Source of the DNA: Streptomyces microflavus
Lineage (GTDB): Bacteria; Actinomycetota; Actinomycetes; Streptomycetales; Streptomycetaceae
DNA length: 64,000 bases
NCBI RefSeq assembly: GCF_014650075.1
Contig: NZ_BMUG01000009.1
Location: 186,001-250,000 of the forward strand
Direction: 5' to 3'
Shown: one piece after another, positions 32,782 to 41,243 of the stretch
Position numbering within the stretch: position 1 is the first letter of the stretch
How the letters are laid out: every line of letters begins with the position of its first letter
Notes under the pieces: generated by a model
Seen by the model: only the letters and a program-made list of their open reading frames with translations
What the model was told of the DNA's origin: nothing
Database searches by the model: none
Position numbers and translations under genes: made by a program

Positions 32782-34107
32782 TTGGCAGCCGACCACCCCA
32801 CAGGCCACACCGCGTCCCACCCCGCGAACCGCCCCGCGTCACTGGCCGCCGGCCTCGCCGAGGAGCGTGTCGACCACCGCTTCAAGGCGCTCCCGCCCGA
32901 CGCGGAGGGCCTGACCGTCGCCACCCTGACCGCCGAGCGCCGCAACCTCTTCACCGGCGGGTTCACCACCCCCGTCCTCGCCCTCTCCGCCGAGTCGGTC
33001 GAGCACAACCTCGCCCTGCTGGAGGCGTACGCCGAGCGCCACGGCCTCGCGTTCGCCCCGCACGGCAAGACCTCGATGGCCCCGCAGCTCTTCGCGGACC
33101 AGCTGAAGCGCGGTGCCTGGGGCATCACGGCCGCCGTGCCGCACCAGGCGCGGGTCTACCGGGCGTACGGGATCGGGCGGATCTTCCTCGCCAACGAGCT
33201 GGTCGACGCGGTGGCGCTGCGGTGGCTGGCCGGTGAGATGACGGCCGACCCGGAGTTCCGCTTCATCTGTTACGTGGATTCCGTGCGCGGGGTCGAGCTG
33301 ATGGAGGAGGCCCTGAGCGCGGCGCGCGCCACCCGCCCGGTCGATGTGGTCGTGGAGCTCGGCGCGGGAGAGGGCGCACGCACCGGCGCCCGCACGGAGG
33401 CCGACTGCGCGGCGGTGGCCGACGCGGTGGCGGCGGCCGGGTCGCTGCGCCTGGTGGGCGTGGCCGGGTACGAGGGCGAGGTGCCGGACGCCGACCCCGA
33501 ACGGGTACGGGAGTGGCTGCGGCGGCTCGTCGCGCTCACGGCCGGCTTCGACGCCGAGAAGCGGTTCACCGGCGCCGAGGAGATCGTCATCAGCGCGGGC
33601 GGCAGCGCCTGGTTCGACGCGGTGGCGGACGTCTTCGCCGAGATCCCCGAACTCAGCTCCCCCGTCCTGAAGTTGCTCCGCTCCGGCGCGTACGTCTCGC
33701 ACGACGACGGGCACTACAAGCACCTCACCCCGTTCAACCGCGTCCCCGAGGAGGGCGCGCTGGAGCCCGCCTTCCGCCTCTGGGCCCAGGTCGTCTCCCG
33801 CCCCTCCGGCGAGCAGGCGTTCCTGAACGCGGGCAAGCGGGACGCGGCGTACGACCTGGATCTCCCCGAGGCGCAGGTGGTCCGCTCCGCCCGGGACGGC
33901 TCGGTCCGCCCCGCCACCGGGATCACGGTCACCGGCCTCTCCGACCAGCACACCTGGGTGCGTACGGAGGAGGGGGTCGAGCTGGAGGTGGGCGACTGGG
34001 TCGGCATGGGCCTCTCGCACCCCTGCACCAGCTTCGACAAGTGGCAGCTGATCCCGCTGGTCGAGGCGGACGGCACGGTCAGCGACTACATCCGCACGTT
34101 CTTCTAG
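32782..34107 (+). CDS. PLP-dependent D-amino-acid deaminase (fold type III, D-serine/D-threonine dehydratase-like)
   Basis: 441 residues from the TTG at 32782, which has a GAGGAG ribosome-binding site; the upstream ATG at 32740 has none and lies in the operator. Alanine-racemase-like barrel: PLP lysine K96 in FAPHGKTSMAP, then GSAWFDAVADVF. The metal/PLP C-terminal domain shows TGLSDQHTWV and GLSHPCTSFDKW with H413 and C415 as zinc ligands, as in eukaryotic-type D-serine dehydratase. It converts D-amino acids to keto acids and ammonia through an enamine, linking it to RidA. Confidence 0.87.
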   Translation: MAADHPTGHTASHPANRPASLAAGLAEERVDHRFKALPPDAEGLTVATLTAERRNLFTGGFTTPVLALSAESVEHNLALLEAYAERHGLAFAPHGKTSMAPQLFADQLKRGAWGITAAVPHQARVYRAYGIGRIFLANELVDAVALRWLAGEMTADPEFRFICYVDSVRGVELMEEALSAARATRPVDVVVELGAGEGARTGARTEADCAAVADAVAAAGSLRLVGVAGYEGEVPDADPERVREWLRRLVALTAGFDAEKRFTGAEEIVISAGGSAWFDAVADVFAEIPELSSPVLKLLRSGAYVSHDDGHYKHLTPFNRVPEEGALEPAFRLWAQVVSRPSGEQAFLNAGKRDAAYDLDLPEAQVVRSARDGSVRPATGITVTGLSDQHTWVRTEEGVELEVGDWVGMGLSHPCTSFDKWQLIPLVEADGTVSDYIRTFF

Positions 34108-34149
34108 AGCCGCCGAGCCGTACGGCTTTCACCCTCCGAAAGGTGACCC

Positions 34150-35769
34150 ATGGACCTGGTCCTGCGCGACACGCTCGTTGTCGACGGCACCGGCGAGCCG
34201 TCCTACCGCGCCGATGTGGCGGTCGACGGCGGCCGGATCACCGAGATCCACCGCGAGGGCTCCCCCGGCCCCCGCCCCGCCGCCACCCGCACGGTCGACG
34301 CGGACGGCCTCGCACTGGCCCCCGGATTCATCGACATGCACGCCCACAGTGATCTGGCGCTGCTGCGCGACCCGGACCACAGCGCGAAGGCGGCACAGGG
34401 CGTCACGCTCGAAGTGCTGGGCCAGGACGGCCTGTCGTACGCGCCGGCGGACGACCGCACGCTGGCCGAGGTCCGCCGCTCCATCACCGGCTGGAACGGT
34501 GACGGCTCCGACATCGACTTCGACTGGCGCACGGTCGGCGGCTACCTGGACCGCCTGGACCGCAACTTCGGCGGCCAGGGCATCGCCGTGAACGCCGCCT
34601 ACCTCATCCCGCAGGGCACGGTACGGATGTACGCCGTCGGCTGGGAGGACCGCCCCGCCACCGACGCCGAACTGGCCCGGATGAAGGAGCTGGTGGACCA
34701 GGGGATGCGGGAGGGCGCGGTCGGCATGTCGTCCGGCCTGACCTACACCCCCGGGATGTACGCGGAGGACGCCGAACTCACCGAGCTCTGCCGGGTGGTG
34801 GCCCGCCACGGGGGCTACTACTGCCCGCACCACCGCAGTTACGGCGCGGGCGCACTCGAAGCGTACGAAGAGATGGTGCAGCTCACCCGCAACGCCGGCT
34901 GCGCCCTCCATCTCGCCCACGCCACCATGAACTTCGGCGTCAACAAGGGCAAGGCACCGGACCTCCTGGCCCTCCTGGACGGCGCGCTCGCCGCCGGTGC
35001 TGACATCTCGCTCGACACCTACCCGTACACCCCCGGCTGCACAACGCTCGTGGCCATGTTGCCCAGTTGGGCGGGCGAGGGTGGCCCGGAGTCGGTCCTC
35101 ACCCGGCTCGCGGACCCGGAGAGCGCGGAGAAGATACGGCACCACCTGGAGGTGCTGGGCTCGGACGGCTGCCACGGGGTGCCGATCGAGTGGGACACCA
35201 TCGAGATCTCCGGCGTCAGCGTCCCGCACCTGGCCGAGTACGTGGGCCGTACGGTGGCGAATTCGGCGGCACTGCGGGGCGAGGAGCCCTGGGTGACCGC
35301 GCGGCGGCTGCTCACCGAGGACCGGCTCGGGACGACGATCCTCCAGCACGTGGGTCATGAGGAGAACGTCCAGCAGATCATGCGCCACCCGGTGCACACC
35401 GGCGGCAGCGACGGCATCCTCCAGGGCGACAAGCCGCACCCGAGGGCGTACGGGACGTTCCCGCAGTATCTCGGCCGGTACGCACGGGAGTTGGGCATCC
35501 TCGCGCTTGAGGAGTGCGTGGCCCACCTGACCTCACGCCCGGCCGCCCGGCTGCGGCTGGCGGACCGGGGCCTGGTGCGCGAGGGCTACCGCGCGGACCT
35601 GGTGCTGTTCGACCCCGAGACGGTGGCGGCGGGCTCCACGTTCGAGGAGCCGCGCACACTGCCGGTGGGCATCCCGCACGTGCTGATCGACGGCCGGTTC
35701 GTCATCGAGGACGGCAGGCGGACCTCGGTGTTGGCGGGAAGGGCGGTCCGGGGCGCGGGAGCCGTCTGA
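34150..35769 (+). CDS. N-acyl-D-amino-acid deacylase (amidohydrolase)
   Basis: 539 residues. Zinc-binding HxH in FIDMHAHSDLALL (H64, H66), later metal/catalytic ligands in CPHHRSYG, LHLAHATMN and the GGSDGILQGDKPHPRAYGTF segment (Asp). Family members remove the acyl group from N-acyl-D-amino acids; the released D-amino acid would feed the preceding deaminase (gap 42 bp). Start ATG at 34150. The 3' end is followed by a 27-bp tandem repeat. Confidence 0.9.
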   Translation: MDLVLRDTLVVDGTGEPSYRADVAVDGGRITEIHREGSPGPRPAATRTVDADGLALAPGFIDMHAHSDLALLRDPDHSAKAAQGVTLEVLGQDGLSYAPADDRTLAEVRRSITGWNGDGSDIDFDWRTVGGYLDRLDRNFGGQGIAVNAAYLIPQGTVRMYAVGWEDRPATDAELARMKELVDQGMREGAVGMSSGLTYTPGMYAEDAELTELCRVVARHGGYYCPHHRSYGAGALEAYEEMVQLTRNAGCALHLAHATMNFGVNKGKAPDLLALLDGALAAGADISLDTYPYTPGCTTLVAMLPSWAGEGGPESVLTRLADPESAEKIRHHLEVLGSDGCHGVPIEWDTIEISGVSVPHLAEYVGRTVANSAALRGEEPWVTARRLLTEDRLGTTILQHVGHEENVQQIMRHPVHTGGSDGILQGDKPHPRAYGTFPQYLGRYARELGILALEECVAHLTSRPAARLRLADRGLVREGYRADLVLFDPETVAAGSTFEEPRTLPVGIPHVLIDGRFVIEDGRRTSVLAGRAVRGAGAV

Positions 35770-35774
35770 GCCCC

Positions 35775-35855
35775 CTTGAAGAGGCGTCGGCGCTGAGCAC
35801 CCTTCACGAGGCGTCGGCGCCGAGTGCCCTTCACGAGGCGTCGGCGGCGCGCTCC
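35775..35855. repeat. 27-bp tandem repeat, three copies
   Basis: Units starting at 35775, 35802 and 35829, of the form CTTCACGAGGCGTCGGCG + 9 bp. The third is the 3' end of the siderophore-interacting protein gene, including its TGA stop (TCA at 35831-35833). The other two are copies beyond it, in the gap to the convergent deacylase gene. The period is a multiple of three. Confidence 0.85.
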
Positions 35856-36685
35856 GCCGCCCAGGCCAGGTCCTCCTCGGTCGGGGCGTCGTCCTGGGTG
35901 AGGGCCCGCCGCCAGTAGCCACTGAACTCGACGGCCCCCTTGGGCAGCCCACGCTCCCCCACCAGATGGCGGCGGAGCGCCCGCACCGCCGACGCCTCAC
36001 CGGCCACCCAGGCCGCGTCCACCCCGTCGAGGTCCGGCCCGGCGTCCCGCACCGCCGCCACCAGCGAGCCGCCCCGGTCCCGATGGACCCACCGCACCTC
36101 GACCCCTCCGGCGGCGGCCGGCAGCTCCAACTCCTCCCCCACGTCCGCGACCTCCGCGTACACGAGGGCCCTGGTCGTCACCGGCAGCGCCTCCAGCACC
36201 GTGGCGATCGCCGGGAGGGCGGTCTCGTCCCCGGCGAGGAGCAGCCGCTCCGCCTCGGGCAGCGGGCGGGCGTAGAGGGACGACGGCCCGACCAGGCCGA
36301 GTACGTCACCGGGGCGGGCGGCCGCACCCCAGCGCGAGGCGGGCCCGCCGTCGCCGTGGAGCACGAAGTCCACGGTCATCTCATTGCTGCCCCGGTCGTA
36401 GGCGCGGACGGTGAAGCTCCGCATCCAGGGCCGTCGCGCCTCGGGGATCGCGAGGAACGCCTCGTACCAGCGCATGCCGTACGTGTCCTCGGCGCCCTGC
36501 TCCGGCAGCAGCCCCTCCTCCACGCTCCGCCCCTCGCGCGGCAGGCACAGCTTCAGCTGCTGGTCGGGGCGGTCCTCCAGGATGCGGGGCAGCGCCTCCC
36601 CGGTGAAGGTGACCCGAGCGGTGCGGGGGGTGATCCGCTCGACCCCGATGACCCGTACATAGCTGACCGGCATGGCCTGACCCAT
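35831..36685 (-). CDS. Siderophore-interacting protein, FAD-dependent ferric reductase
   Basis: 284 residues from the ATG at 36685 (GAGGGG ribosome-binding site; the frame opens at 36727). FAD-binding SIP domain: TARVTFTGEALPRIL, WMRSFTVRAYDRG (R89-SFT, FAD contact); C-terminal NAD(P)H-binding half: ERLLLAGDETALPAIATVLE, VAGEASAVRALRRHLV, EFSGYWRRA. Releases iron from imported ferric siderophores in the cytosol. Divergent from a TetR gene across two operator copies. Confidence 0.92.
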   Translation of the reverse strand: MGQAMPVSYVRVIGVERITPRTARVTFTGEALPRILEDRPDQQLKLCLPREGRSVEEGLLPEQGAEDTYGMRWYEAFLAIPEARRPWMRSFTVRAYDRGSNEMTVDFVLHGDGGPASRWGAAARPGDVLGLVGPSSLYARPLPEAERLLLAGDETALPAIATVLEALPVTTRALVYAEVADVGEELELPAAAGGVEVRWVHRDRGGSLVAAVRDAGPDLDGVDAAWVAGEASAVRALRRHLVGERGLPKGAVEFSGYWRRALTQDDAPTEEDLAWAAERAADAS

Positions 36686-36709
36686 GATGCGGCACCCCTC
36701 TCCTGATAT

Positions 36710-36758
36710 CTTTACGCGGTAAAGCATTACCCGGCCGAAGTTACTTTACGGCGTAAGG
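36710..36758. promoter_or_regulatory. Two TetR operator copies between divergent genes
   Basis: CTTTACGCGGTAAAG (36710-36724, perfect 6-3-6 palindrome) and CTTTACGGCGTAAGG (36744-36758, one mismatch), 34 bp apart, about three helical turns. They lie between the siderophore-interacting protein and TetR starts. The second abuts the TetR ribosome-binding site, implying autoregulation. Confidence 0.85.
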
Positions 36759-36766
36759 AGTCGCAA

Positions 36767-37606
36767 GTGGTGGTCTTTGCCGGGCAGGGTGACGCCCGCC
36801 GCTCCCTCTCCCTGCTCTGGCGCGCGGAGGTCGCCGCCCCGCCGCGCGTCGGCCCCGGCCCCAGGCCCCGGCTGAGCGTGGACGCCATCGTGGCGGCGGC
36901 CGTCGCCATCGCGGACGAGGAGGGCATGGCGGCCCTGTCGATGCGCGCGGTCGGCGAGCGGCTGGGGCGGACCGCGATGGCGCTCTACACCCACGTCCCG
37001 GGCAAGAGCGAGCTGCTGGACCTGATGTACGACGCGGTCCATGCCGAACTCCCGTCCGTGTACCCGGAGTCGGAGCCGGACGACTGGCGGGCGCCGCTCA
37101 CCGCATGGGCCGGGGAGGTCCTGGAGTTCTACGTCCGCCACCCGTGGGTGCTCCAGGTCTCGCAGGCCCGGCCGGTGCTGGGCCCGCACGAGTACGCGAA
37201 CCTGGACACGCTCGTCCGGCTGCTCGGGGCGACCGGGCTGCCGGCCCGGACGGTGCGGCGGCTGGTGGGGACGCTGTTCCCGCTGGTGCAGGGCTCGGCG
37301 CGGACGGTGGCGGACGCGCGACGGGCGGCGAGGGCGACCGGGAGCTCCGACGAGGAGTGGTGGGCGGCCCGCGCGGCGGCCCTGACGGAGCTGGTCCCGG
37401 ACTTCGCGGAACGCTTCCCGGCGGTGGTGCGGCTGGAACGGGAGGGGGCTCCGGACCCGTATCCGGAAGACGCCGAAAGGGAAGATCTGCCCTACCCCGA
37501 GCGGGAGGCGCGGGAGACGTTCCGGGTGGGGCTCGGGGTCCTGCTGGACGGAATCGACGCGGCACGCGCCGGGCAGGGCCCGGCGACGGACACCGGGCGG
37601 CCCTGA
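36767..37606 (+). CDS. TetR-family regulator
   Basis: 279 residues, GTG at 36767 with AAGGAG ahead. HTH about 38-85 (LSVDAIVAAAVAIADEEGMA, MRAVGERLGRTAMALYTHVP); the C-terminal ligand domain is of the TetR_C (PF02909) type, with DWRAPLTAWAGEVLEFYVRH. It probably represses itself and the divergent siderophore-interacting gene through the two palindromes. The N-terminal extension before the HTH (about 35 residues) is longer than usual. Confidence 0.9.
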   Translation: MVVFAGQGDARRSLSLLWRAEVAAPPRVGPGPRPRLSVDAIVAAAVAIADEEGMAALSMRAVGERLGRTAMALYTHVPGKSELLDLMYDAVHAELPSVYPESEPDDWRAPLTAWAGEVLEFYVRHPWVLQVSQARPVLGPHEYANLDTLVRLLGATGLPARTVRRLVGTLFPLVQGSARTVADARRAARATGSSDEEWWAARAAALTELVPDFAERFPAVVRLEREGAPDPYPEDAEREDLPYPEREARETFRVGLGVLLDGIDAARAGQGPATDTGRP

Positions 37607-37680
37607 GATCGGGACCGCCCGGCGCGCCTAAAAGGTGGAACACGACCTGACCACGGCGACAGCTACTTCTGCTGCCATGG

Positions 37681-38526
37681 CTACGGCTTGGGCAGCCCGC
37701 AGCCCTCCCGGTCCAGGTCGATCTTGTTGCCGGCGCCGATGCACGGGACCATGTTGTACGTCTGCTGGGCGTAGTTGATGCCCTCGCGGACGGTCACTTC
37801 GCCGTTCTCGTCGACCTCGCACGGGTTGTTGTCCGTGCACTCCCCGCCGCTCTCGTTACCGGTGTTGTTGACGGCGACCACCTTCCCGGTGGCGTCGTCG
37901 ATCACCGGCGAACCGGACGTACCGCCGATGGTCTGGCACTCCGGGGTGTAGCGGACGGAGTCCTTCCAGGTCCACCGGCCCTCCTTGAGCCGGTGGGCGA
38001 AGCCGTCGATGTCGCAGCTGTAGGTCCGCTTCCAGTAGCCGGACGCGACGGTGATGGCGGTGCCCGCCACCGGGTGGGCGGTCTCCAGCTCCAGCGCCCG
38101 GATGCCGTAGCTGCTCTCGATCTGCTCGTAGGTGGAGGTGAGTTCGTAGAGCGAGAGGTCGGTGTCGGTCATGGTGCCGTACGCGATCTTGCTGGCCTTC
38201 AACGTGCCGACACCGCTGCCCGAGGCGTTGAGCAGGGTGAACGTACGCGTGGACGGACGGTCGACGAGAACCTCGCCCGGGCCGGGGAATCCGGTCTCCA
38301 GGCAGTGCCCGTTGGAGAGCACGAGGGCGGGGTCGGTGGGTGCGGAGTCGGGCGAACGGACGACGGAGCCCGAACAGTTGCTGAGTGCGACGGTCCCGGC
38401 GAAGGTCACGGCCTTCGCGGTGGGGGCGGCTTCCTGCGTCGGTACGTTTTCGGCCGCGACGGCGGGCGCGGTGCCCGCTCCCAGGAGCAGGGCAGCAAGA
38501 AACGCACCGATGAGAGGCTTGTTCAT
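37681..38526 (-). CDS. Secreted trypsin-like serine protease (S1 family, glutamyl-endopeptidase type)
   Basis: 281 residues from the ATG at 38526 with a GGAGGGGACC ribosome-binding site. Signal peptide to about AVAAE (25). Triad: H74 (LSNGHCLE), D123 (MTDTDLSLYEL), S204 (GGTSGSPVID). Six Cys probably form disulfides. Sequence around the Ser matches bacterial V8/trypsin-like proteases. Isolated, with no neighbour suggesting substrate. Confidence 0.88.
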   Translation of the reverse strand: MNKPLIGAFLAALLLGAGTAPAVAAENVPTQEAAPTAKAVTFAGTVALSNCSGSVVRSPDSAPTDPALVLSNGHCLETGFPGPGEVLVDRPSTRTFTLLNASGSGVGTLKASKIAYGTMTDTDLSLYELTSTYEQIESSYGIRALELETAHPVAGTAITVASGYWKRTYSCDIDGFAHRLKEGRWTWKDSVRYTPECQTIGGTSGSPVIDDATGKVVAVNNTGNESGGECTDNNPCEVDENGEVTVREGINYAQQTYNMVPCIGAGNKIDLDREGCGLPKP

Positions 38527-38608
38527 GTGGGGGGTCCCCTCCAGTGATGCCAAGGACCGGAGATCTTCCGGCTTTTGACATGCGCATGGTGGCGCAGATG
38601 TCAGGCCA

Positions 38609-38968
38609 TCACAAGGGGTCACTTCCAGCCATGCTCTCCCTCCCGGGAAAGACGTTCTCGCGCCCCCACTCCCCCAGCGGTCCCAGGGCCGCGTTCAGCG
38701 AGACTCCCCGCGGCGTGAGCGAGTACTCGACGCGGGGCGGCACTTCGGCGTACTCCTCGCGGTGCACGATGCCGTCGTCCTCCAGCTCCTTGAGGTGGGA
38801 GCTGAGCACCTTCTCGGTCACGCCGGGCACGGCTCGCCGCAGCTCGCCGAAGCGGCACGGCTTCTCGTCCAGTGCCCACAGGATGAGGACCTTCCACTTG
38901 CCGCCGATCACGTCCATCGCCGCGTCGATCCCGCAGACGTAGGCCCCCGGCCTCCGTACGGACCTCAT
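38609..38968 (-). CDS. HxlR-family transcriptional regulator
   Basis: 119 residues from the ATG at 38968 (preceded by GGGGAAGGGG; starts at 39000 or 39016 are also open). Winged-helix HxlR domain: YVCGIDAAMDVIGGKWKVLI with conserved Cys, FGELRRAVPGVTEKVLSSHL and EYSLTPRGVSL. HxlR proteins often sense redox or electrophiles through the N-terminal Cys. Divergent from the imine-reductase-like gene with a perfect palindrome between them. Confidence 0.87.
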   Translation of the reverse strand: MRSVRRPGAYVCGIDAAMDVIGGKWKVLILWALDEKPCRFGELRRAVPGVTEKVLSSHLKELEDDGIVHREEYAEVPPRVEYSLTPRGVSLNAALGPLGEWGRENVFPGRESMAGSDPL

Positions 38969-39010
38969 CGCCCACCCCTTCCCCATCTGGTCGCTCACCA
39001 CCGGGTAACC

Positions 39011-39028
39011 ACCCACTCGTAAGTGGGT
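39011..39028. promoter_or_regulatory. HxlR operator palindrome
   Basis: ACCCACTCGTAAGTGGGT, a perfect 7-4-7 inverted repeat, lies 40 bp upstream of the plus-strand reductase start and 43 bp upstream of the HxlR start. Length, symmetry and position are typical of HxlR sites. Confidence 0.75.
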
Positions 39029-39067
39029 ACTTGATCGCTCCCGGCCCCGTCGACCAGCCTAATCCGC

Positions 39068-39886
39068 ATGTCCGACAACGCATCAGCACCGACCCCGCCC
39101 ACCCCTCTCACCCTGCTCGGCCTCGGTGCCATGGGCACCGCGCTCGCCCGTACCTGGCTCGCCGCCGGGCACCCCCTGACCGTCTGGAACCGCAGCCCCG
39201 GCCGGAGCACCGAACTCGCCCTGCGCGGGGCACGGGTGGCCGCCACCGCGGCGGACGCGGTGGCGGCGAGCCCGCTCGTCGTCACCTGCCTGCTCGACGA
39301 CGCGTCGGTCCGTGAGGCGCTGGCCGACGCCGACCTCACCGGCAAGGACCTGGTCGACCTCACCACCTCCACCCCGGCCGAGTCCCACGCCCGCGCCGTC
39401 TGGGCGGCCGGGCGCGGCGCCCGTTTCCTGGACGGCGGGATCATGGCCGTCCCCCCGATGATCGGTGCGCCGGACGCCGGCGGCTATGTCCTCTACAGCG
39501 GTACGCGCGCCCTCTTCGACGAGCACCGCGAGGTGCTGGCCGTGCCCGCCGCCACCCGGTACGTCGGTACGGAGGTCGGCCTCGCAGCGCTGTACGACGT
39601 GGCGCTGCTCAGCGCGATGACCGCCATGTTCGCGGGGGCCCGGCACGCGTTCGCGCTGGTGGGGGAGGCGGGGGTCGACGAGAAGGAGTTCGGCGGGCTG
39701 CTGGCGGACTGGCTCGCGGCGATGGCCCCGGCGACCGCCGGATTCGGTGCCGCCCCCTCGGCCGAGGACGCGACCAGCCCGGCCGTGGCGGAGGCGGGGG
39801 ACGCGGCGCTGCTCCGTACCGCGCGGGAGCGGGGCGTGGACACGGCCCTGCTGATCGCGTCGGCCGGGTCGGTGGCCGGGGCCTGA
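39068..39886 (+). CDS. Imine-reductase-like NAD(P)-dependent oxidoreductase (6-PGDH/HIBADH superfamily)
   Basis: 272 residues. Rossmann motif LLGLGAMGTALARTWLAAGH (residues 16-35); LTTSTPAESHARAVWAAGRG; and FLDGGIMAVPPMIGAPDAGG, characteristic of imine reductases. The dimerisation helix region has AALYDVALLSAMTAMFAGAR with Asp at the position IREDs use as Asp or Tyr catalytic residue. The natural substrate is unknown. Divergent from, and probably regulated by, HxlR. Confidence 0.85.
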   Translation: MSDNASAPTPPTPLTLLGLGAMGTALARTWLAAGHPLTVWNRSPGRSTELALRGARVAATAADAVAASPLVVTCLLDDASVREALADADLTGKDLVDLTTSTPAESHARAVWAAGRGARFLDGGIMAVPPMIGAPDAGGYVLYSGTRALFDEHREVLAVPAATRYVGTEVGLAALYDVALLSAMTAMFAGARHAFALVGEAGVDEKEFGGLLADWLAAMAPATAGFGAAPSAEDATSPAVAEAGDAALLRTARERGVDTALLIASAGSVAGA

Positions 39887-39892
39887 CGGCCC

Positions 39893-39916
39893 GGCTGGGG
39901 CAGGCCTGCCCCAGCC
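39893..39916. terminator. Hairpin after the reductase gene
   Basis: GGCTGGGGCAGG directly followed by its complement CCTGCCCCAGCC, a 24-bp perfect palindrome, seven bases after the stop. A second, larger imperfect stem (39928-39948 with 39978-40000, CCCGAACGGGGGA arms) follows, so termination is likely here. Confidence 0.65.
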
Positions 39917-40088
39917 CCGGGACCCCGCCCGAACGGGGGACGGGCGGGTCCCAGAGGCGCCCCCGGTGCGCCCCCGTCCCGCCCCCATCCCCCGTTCGGG
40001 CTCAGCCCGAAGTCCCGGTCCGGCCGGTCGCCCCGCCTGGTCCCGCAGCCTGAGGCGCCGCGCGGCCCCGGCTGCGTACGGTCGGGGT

Positions 40089-40904
40089 ATGACACTCGAC
40101 CTCGACGCCTACCTCGCCCGGATCGGCTGGACCGGGGAGCCCGCCCCCACCGTGGAGGTGCTGCGGTCCCTGCACCGCGCCCACGCCCTGGGCATCCCGT
40201 TCGAGAACCTGGATCCGGTGCTCGGCTCGGCGCCCTCCCTGGCCCTGGCCGATCTGGAGGCCAAGCTCGTACGCGGCGGGCGGGGCGGCTACTGCTACGA
40301 GCACAACACCCTCTTCGCCACCGTCCTGCGGCAGCTGGGCTTCACCGTGACGCTGCTGGCCGCCCGGGTGCTGCTGGGCGCCGCGCCGGGCGATGTCCGG
40401 CCGCGCAGCCACATACTGCTGCGGGTGGACGTGCCGGGTGTGGCGACCCCGTACGTGGCCGATGTCGGGTTCGGGACCGTCGGCGCGCTGCTGGAGCCGA
40501 TCGAGCTGGTGGCGGGGGCGGAGCTGTACGACGCTCCGCGTCATCACCGGCTCGTGACGGTGGCGCACGAGGGGCCGCTGGAGATGTGGGAGCTGCAGGC
40601 GGAGAAGGGCGGGAGCTGGGAGGCGCAGTACGCCTTCACTCCGGAGCCGTTCGAGGGCCCGGACTTCGAGATGATCAACTGGTACGTCGCGACCAGCCCG
40701 CACTCTCCGTTCGCGCAGGCGGTGTACGCGCAGCGCGCCCTGCCCGACGCCACCCACCGGTCGCTCGCCGGGCTCGACCTGGTCGAGACGGCGGAGGACG
40801 GCACGATCAGGGAGCGGGTGCTGTCCGGCCCCGACGAGGTCGTCCAGGTGCTGGAGGACGGCTTCGGCATCCACGTCCCCGAGGGCGCCGAGCTGCCCGC
40901 CTGA
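40089..40904 (+). CDS. Arylamine N-acetyltransferase
   Basis: 271 residues from the ATG at 40089; the open frame upstream is not protein-like. Cys-His-Asp triad: C69 (RGGRGGYCYEHN), H108 (RPRSHILLRV), D125 (YVADVGFGT). Transfers acetyl from acetyl-CoA to aromatic amines or hydrazines; some homologues form amides in antibiotic biosynthesis, but no such cluster is adjacent. The transcript may be leaderless since no ribosome-binding site is evident. The stop lies in a 38-bp repeat. Confidence 0.9.
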   Translation: MTLDLDAYLARIGWTGEPAPTVEVLRSLHRAHALGIPFENLDPVLGSAPSLALADLEAKLVRGGRGGYCYEHNTLFATVLRQLGFTVTLLAARVLLGAAPGDVRPRSHILLRVDVPGVATPYVADVGFGTVGALLEPIELVAGAELYDAPRHHRLVTVAHEGPLEMWELQAEKGGSWEAQYAFTPEPFEGPDFEMINWYVATSPHSPFAQAVYAQRALPDATHRSLAGLDLVETAEDGTIRERVLSGPDEVVQVLEDGFGIHVPEGAELPA

Positions 40905-41004
40905 GCCCCGGCACGCGGGGCTCCCGTCACCCGGACACCTGAGCCCCCCGCGCCCGGGCGCCCGTCACCCGGACACCGGCCGGGCGGCGCCGCCCGTCAC
41001 CCGG
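40901..41004. repeat. 38-bp tandem repeat after the N-acetyltransferase gene
   Basis: Two full units at 40901-40938 and 40939-40976, each beginning CTGAGCCCC and ending CCCGTCACCCGGACAC, and a degenerate third to about 41004 (CGCCCGTCACCCGG). The first unit contains the gene's TGA stop; the second repeats it. Confidence 0.8.
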
Positions 41005-41243
41005 GGCCCCGCGCGCCCGCACCCCCGCCCCGCCCCCGCCCCCGCGCGTGGCGCATCTCACCCGTCCGGGCGGCTCACGCCCCTTTCCAAGCCGCGACGC
41101 CGCCCGGACCGGTCCTTCCCACGGTCCGGGGCCGGGGCGGCCTTGCCGATGGAAGCCGGAGTGCGGAGGTGGGCGGGCCCGGGGGTCGCGAGGACGGCGC
41201 AATCTCCGCGCACCGCGCGAAACGCGGCCGTAAGCTCGCGGAC
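40905..41243. other. Intergenic region, 339 bp
   Basis: Left part is the 38-bp repeat. The rest (41005-41243) is GC-rich; it must hold the promoter of the aminotransferase gene, but I can point to no convincing -10/-35 pair. No gene is supported. Confidence 0.5.
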
